A DNA stretch of 64,000 bases from Nocardia flavorosea NBRC 108225. GTDB lineage: Bacteria > Actinomycetota > Actinomycetes > Mycobacteriales > Mycobacteriaceae. Positions 61,382-64,000 of the stretch are shown here, one piece after another. The position numbers and the translations under genes are program-made. Each line of letters begins with the position of its first letter. Within the stretch, counting starts at the first letter, position 1. The notes beneath the pieces are model-generated. The model did not search any database, had not been told where the DNA came from, and saw nothing but the letters and a program-made list of their open reading frames with translations. The DNA lies in the NCBI RefSeq assembly GCF_001613385.1, contig NZ_BDCG01000024.1, positions 62,001-126,000 of the forward strand. Direction: 5' to 3'.

Positions 61382-62566
61382 TCAGTCCTCGACGCTCAGT
61401 GCTTGGCGGTAGGTCAGGCGTCCTTGTGTCTGCATCAGTGAGCGGCGATAGATGCGTTCCGCGACGACCACGATTCCGTAGGCGGTGGCCGCCATGATGG
61501 CGAGGGAGACGAGCGGCTCCCACCAGGCGGCCGTGCCTTCGGCGAGGCGGGCGGGCATGGTGACGATGGAGACGATCGGGACGTAGGAGGTGACGGTTTG
61601 TGCAGTGCCGGAGGCGAATATGCCGAGGAACAGCACGATCATGATCAGCATGCTCAGCGGCGTGGAGGTCGATTGCAGGTCCTCGTTGCGGGTCGCCAGC
61701 GAACCGGCCACGGCCCACAGGCTGGCCAGGGCGAGGAAGCCGACGATGAAGAAGACGATGAACCAGCCGGCCGCACCCGCGATCTGGGTGACGTAGTCGG
61801 TATTTCCCATCACCGCCAACCCGGCCAGGCCCGCGCCCGCGAACAGGACGAGCTGCCCGAAGGCCATCAGGGTGTTGCCGACGATCTTCCCGATCAGCAA
61901 CTGCCGCAGGGGGATCGCGCTGGCCAGGATCTCGACGATACGGTTCTGCTTCTCCTCGACGACGCTCTGCGCGATGGACATGCCGAACAGCAGTGAGGCG
62001 ACGTAGAACAGGAACGCGAACACGAACGTCATGATTTGCGCGAAACCCGGATCGACGGCGGACTCGTCGAGCACGTCGCCGGTGACCTGGCCGCCCCGGC
62101 CGAGTTCTTCCAGCGAGGTGCCCGCTGCTTCGGCGTTGCGTTGTAGCGCGAGTTGCTGTGCGGCGGTGGTCACGTAGGTGTTGACGTCGTCGTTCACCGA
62201 CTCCTTGCCGATGAGCCGCCACCCCTCGGGTCCGGCGACGAGGCCGGCGTCGACCTCCCCGTCCCGGACTTGCTGTTCGACGGCGGCGAGGTCGGCCACC
62301 GGTGTGCTGGTGAAGGCAACGTTGCTGTCGGCGAGTTCGGCGAGACGGCCGGCCGTCTGCACGACCTGGCCGCCGTCCGGCCCGGTGACCGCGATATCGA
62401 CTGTTTCGGTGCGTCCGCTCATGAATCCGCTGATGGCCAGCGAGGCGACGATCACCACGATCGTGATGACCGTCGAGATCAAGAAATTGCGGTCGCGGAG
62501 CTTGACCATGACTTCACGCTCAGTGACGATCCGCCACGCTGCCGCCTCCGGGCCCGACCCGCTCAT
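61382..62566 (-). CDS. ABC-2 type transporter permease (NatB/YhaP-like)
   Basis: A 394-residue product from the ATG at 62566, overlapping the ATPase gene by ATGA. The N-terminus has one helix (NFLISTVITIVVIVASLAISGF), then a large outside domain (about 50-165). Five more helices follow (FAFLFYVASLLFGMSIAQSVVEEKQNRIVEI contains the permease coupling motif). The layout is that of NatB-like Na+ or drug exporters and bacitracin-type exporters. Substrate unknown. It is the second gene of the operon, with the ATPase upstream. Confidence 0.88.
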   Translation of the reverse strand: MSGSGPEAAAWRIVTEREVMVKLRDRNFLISTVITIVVIVASLAISGFMSGRTETVDIAVTGPDGGQVVQTAGRLAELADSNVAFTSTPVADLAAVEQQVRDGEVDAGLVAGPEGWRLIGKESVNDDVNTYVTTAAQQLALQRNAEAAGTSLEELGRGGQVTGDVLDESAVDPGFAQIMTFVFAFLFYVASLLFGMSIAQSVVEEKQNRIVEILASAIPLRQLLIGKIVGNTLMAFGQLVLFAGAGLAGLAVMGNTDYVTQIAGAAGWFIVFFIVGFLALASLWAVAGSLATRNEDLQSTSTPLSMLIMIVLFLGIFASGTAQTVTSYVPIVSIVTMPARLAEGTAAWWEPLVSLAIMAATAYGIVVVAERIYRRSLMQTQGRLTYRQALSVED

Positions 62567-63441
62567 GCCGTCACCTCTCGGAAGATCTCCGCGACCGACG
62601 GCCGCACCTCGGCGAATTCCTGTACCGACCCGCGGGCAAGCGCTTCGGTGAGGACCTGGTCGGTGGTTGCGCCGGTCAGCTCGAGCAACACCCCCGACCC
62701 GTTGCGCTCGACCACGCTGACCCCCGCGAACTCGCTCAGCCAGCCGGTTTCCGAGCCGGCCCGAAGCCGGTACCGCAGCGCACCGGCTTCGCGCAACTGC
62801 GCCGCCGAGCCCTGCGCCACGACCCGGCCGTTCGCGAGGATCACCAGCCGATCGCACAGCCGTTCCACCAGATCCAGCTGGTGCGAGGAGAACAGCACCG
62901 GCACACCCTGCGCGGCGTATTCGGCCAGCAGGTCTGCCATCGAATCGACCGCGACCGGATCCAGCCCGGAGAACGGTTCGTCCAGTACCAGCGCCGCCGG
63001 CTGCGTCACCACGGCCGCCGCGATCTGCACCCGCTGCTGATTGCCGAGCGACAGCGATTCCAGCTTGTCCTTCGCCCGATCTCCCAGCCCGAACCGCTCC
63101 AGTAGTTCCGTGGTCCGCCGCCGGCCTTCGGCCGCCGAAAGCCCCCGCAACCGAGCGAGATACACCAGCTGATCCCGCACCGGCTGCTTCGGATACAGGC
63201 CTCGCTCTTCCGGCATATATCCGAACGAACGCCGATCGGCGACCGTCACCGGACGCCCGTTCCAGCGCACCTCGCCGCCATGGACGGCCAGTACACCCAT
63301 GATCATCCGCATCGTCGTGGTTTTACCCGCGCCGTTGCCGCCGACGAACCCGGTGAGCGCGCCCGGTTCCACCTCGAACGTCACATCGTCGACGGCCGTT
63401 TTGTCGCCGAACCGGCGCACCAGATGCGTTACCTCGAGCAT
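62563..63441 (-). CDS. ABC transporter ATP-binding protein, NatA-like
   Basis: A 292-residue product. Walker A is GGNGAGKTT, the signature LSLGNQQRVQIAAAV, Walker B LVLDEPFSGLDP and the switch SSHQ. C-terminal residues after 220 (RYRLRAGSETGWLSEFAGVSVV) form the DUF4162-like domain of ABC-2 exporters. EERGLYPKQPVRDQL is a typical Q-loop. It partners the downstream permease. The 19-copy repeat lies 153 bases upstream of its start, in the promoter region. Confidence 0.92.
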   Translation of the reverse strand: MLEVTHLVRRFGDKTAVDDVTFEVEPGALTGFVGGNGAGKTTTMRMIMGVLAVHGGEVRWNGRPVTVADRRSFGYMPEERGLYPKQPVRDQLVYLARLRGLSAAEGRRRTTELLERFGLGDRAKDKLESLSLGNQQRVQIAAAVVTQPAALVLDEPFSGLDPVAVDSMADLLAEYAAQGVPVLFSSHQLDLVERLCDRLVILANGRVVAQGSAAQLREAGALRYRLRAGSETGWLSEFAGVSVVERNGSGVLLELTGATTDQVLTEALARGSVQEFAEVRPSVAEIFREVTA

Positions 63442-63593
63442 CGAACCTCCGCGGTTGTGGTCCGGGCCGACTCTACCCCGGCCGCTGTCTTACGGGAGGC
63501 CGCGAAACATGCACACACGATGGACGACTCCGCGCCCGGGGCCGCGCGGGAAGGTCCCGAGTACGGGCCGGGCGACCATCTCGCCGATACTCT

Positions 63594-63709
<116 letters not shown>

Positions 63710-63785
63710 ACGGATCCGGGGGCCGCCCACCGGTATGCTTGCGAGCCGCCCGCGCAGGACTTCGGGCGCGGGCGGACACCTCCGC

Positions 63786-64000
63786 TTACCCGTGTACGTC
63801 CGCGACGTATGGTTCGGGCGTGCGCCGGAGCACCAGGACACCGGCGAGCAGTCCGGCACCGGCCAGCAGCGTGGTGATCAGGAACGGGTCGCCGGTGTGC
63901 AGAGCGGGAGCGAAACCGATTCCGACGCAGACCGCCACACCGGTCGCGCCTCCGAGCTGGTCGGCGGCCCGCTGCACGCCCGAGGCAATTCCGGCGTCGT
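63786..64000 (-). CDS. MFS transporter, C-terminal end (cut by window edge)
   Basis: The frame is open from the right edge to a TAA at 63786-63788. The visible 70 residues read GIASGVQRAADQLGGATGVAV, the TM13 motif of DHA2/EmrB-type 14-helix exporters. A final helix (FLITTLLAGAGLLAGVLVL) and a charged tail (RRTPEPYVADVHG) follow. Substrate unknown. Confidence 0.8.
   Translation of the reverse strand, partial: DAGIASGVQRAADQLGGATGVAVCVGIGFAPALHTGDPFLITTLLAGAGLLAGVLVLRRTPEPYVADVHG

Overview
The window is high-GC chromosomal DNA of a mycolic-acid actinobacterium, most probably Nocardia or a close relative. This is inferred from codon usage, GTG starts, lipobox lipoproteins, Ser/Thr kinases, and gene order. 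One strand carries, in the M. tuberculosis order Rv3027c to Rv3001c, an acetyltransferase, a PlsC acyltransferase, a cysteine desulfurase, mnmA, a MetE-like protein, ligA, an ACT protein, gatC, gatA, pfkA, gatB, lppZ, doxX, cfp6, ilvB, ilvN and ilvC. No rRNA, tRNA, CRISPR array, insertion sequence or prophage gene was seen.

Layout. 1-11 kb: the N-terminus of an acyl-CoA synthetase, a WYL regulator divergent from RidA, a lipase-like lipoprotein, a SAM methyltransferase, a PAS-GGDEF-EAL protein, and a LysR regulator divergent from an NDH-2-type oxidoreductase. 11-25 kb: lipid genes (acetyltransferase, acyltransferase, desaturase), the sulfur/tRNA-thiolation operon (cysteine desulfurase, mnmA, MetE-like), ligA, an orphan RecF-like ATPase and the ACT protein. 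25.4-27.2 kb and 47.2-48.7 kb: the amidotransferase genes gatC-gatA and gatB.

27.6-44.5 kb: an accessory block lies between gatA and pfkA, which are neighbours in M. tuberculosis. It holds an operon in which two phospholipase A2-like membrane proteins flank a membrane alpha/beta-hydrolase. Two histidine kinase / NarL regulator / Ser-Thr kinase triads follow, separated by an orphan ABC ATPase, and the block ends with a serine-beta-lactamase-fold lipoprotein. This looks like an envelope-sensing and envelope-remodelling island.

48.8-64 kb: an MFS transporter split in two with a divergent ArsR regulator, lppZ and doxX, and the branched-chain amino acid genes ilvD, ilvB, ilvN and ilvC. A transcription attenuator precedes ilvB, with a leader peptide rich in Ile, Leu and Val. 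A VapBC-type toxin-antitoxin pair, an ABC-2 exporter, a 19-copy hexanucleotide repeat and the end of another MFS gene close the window.
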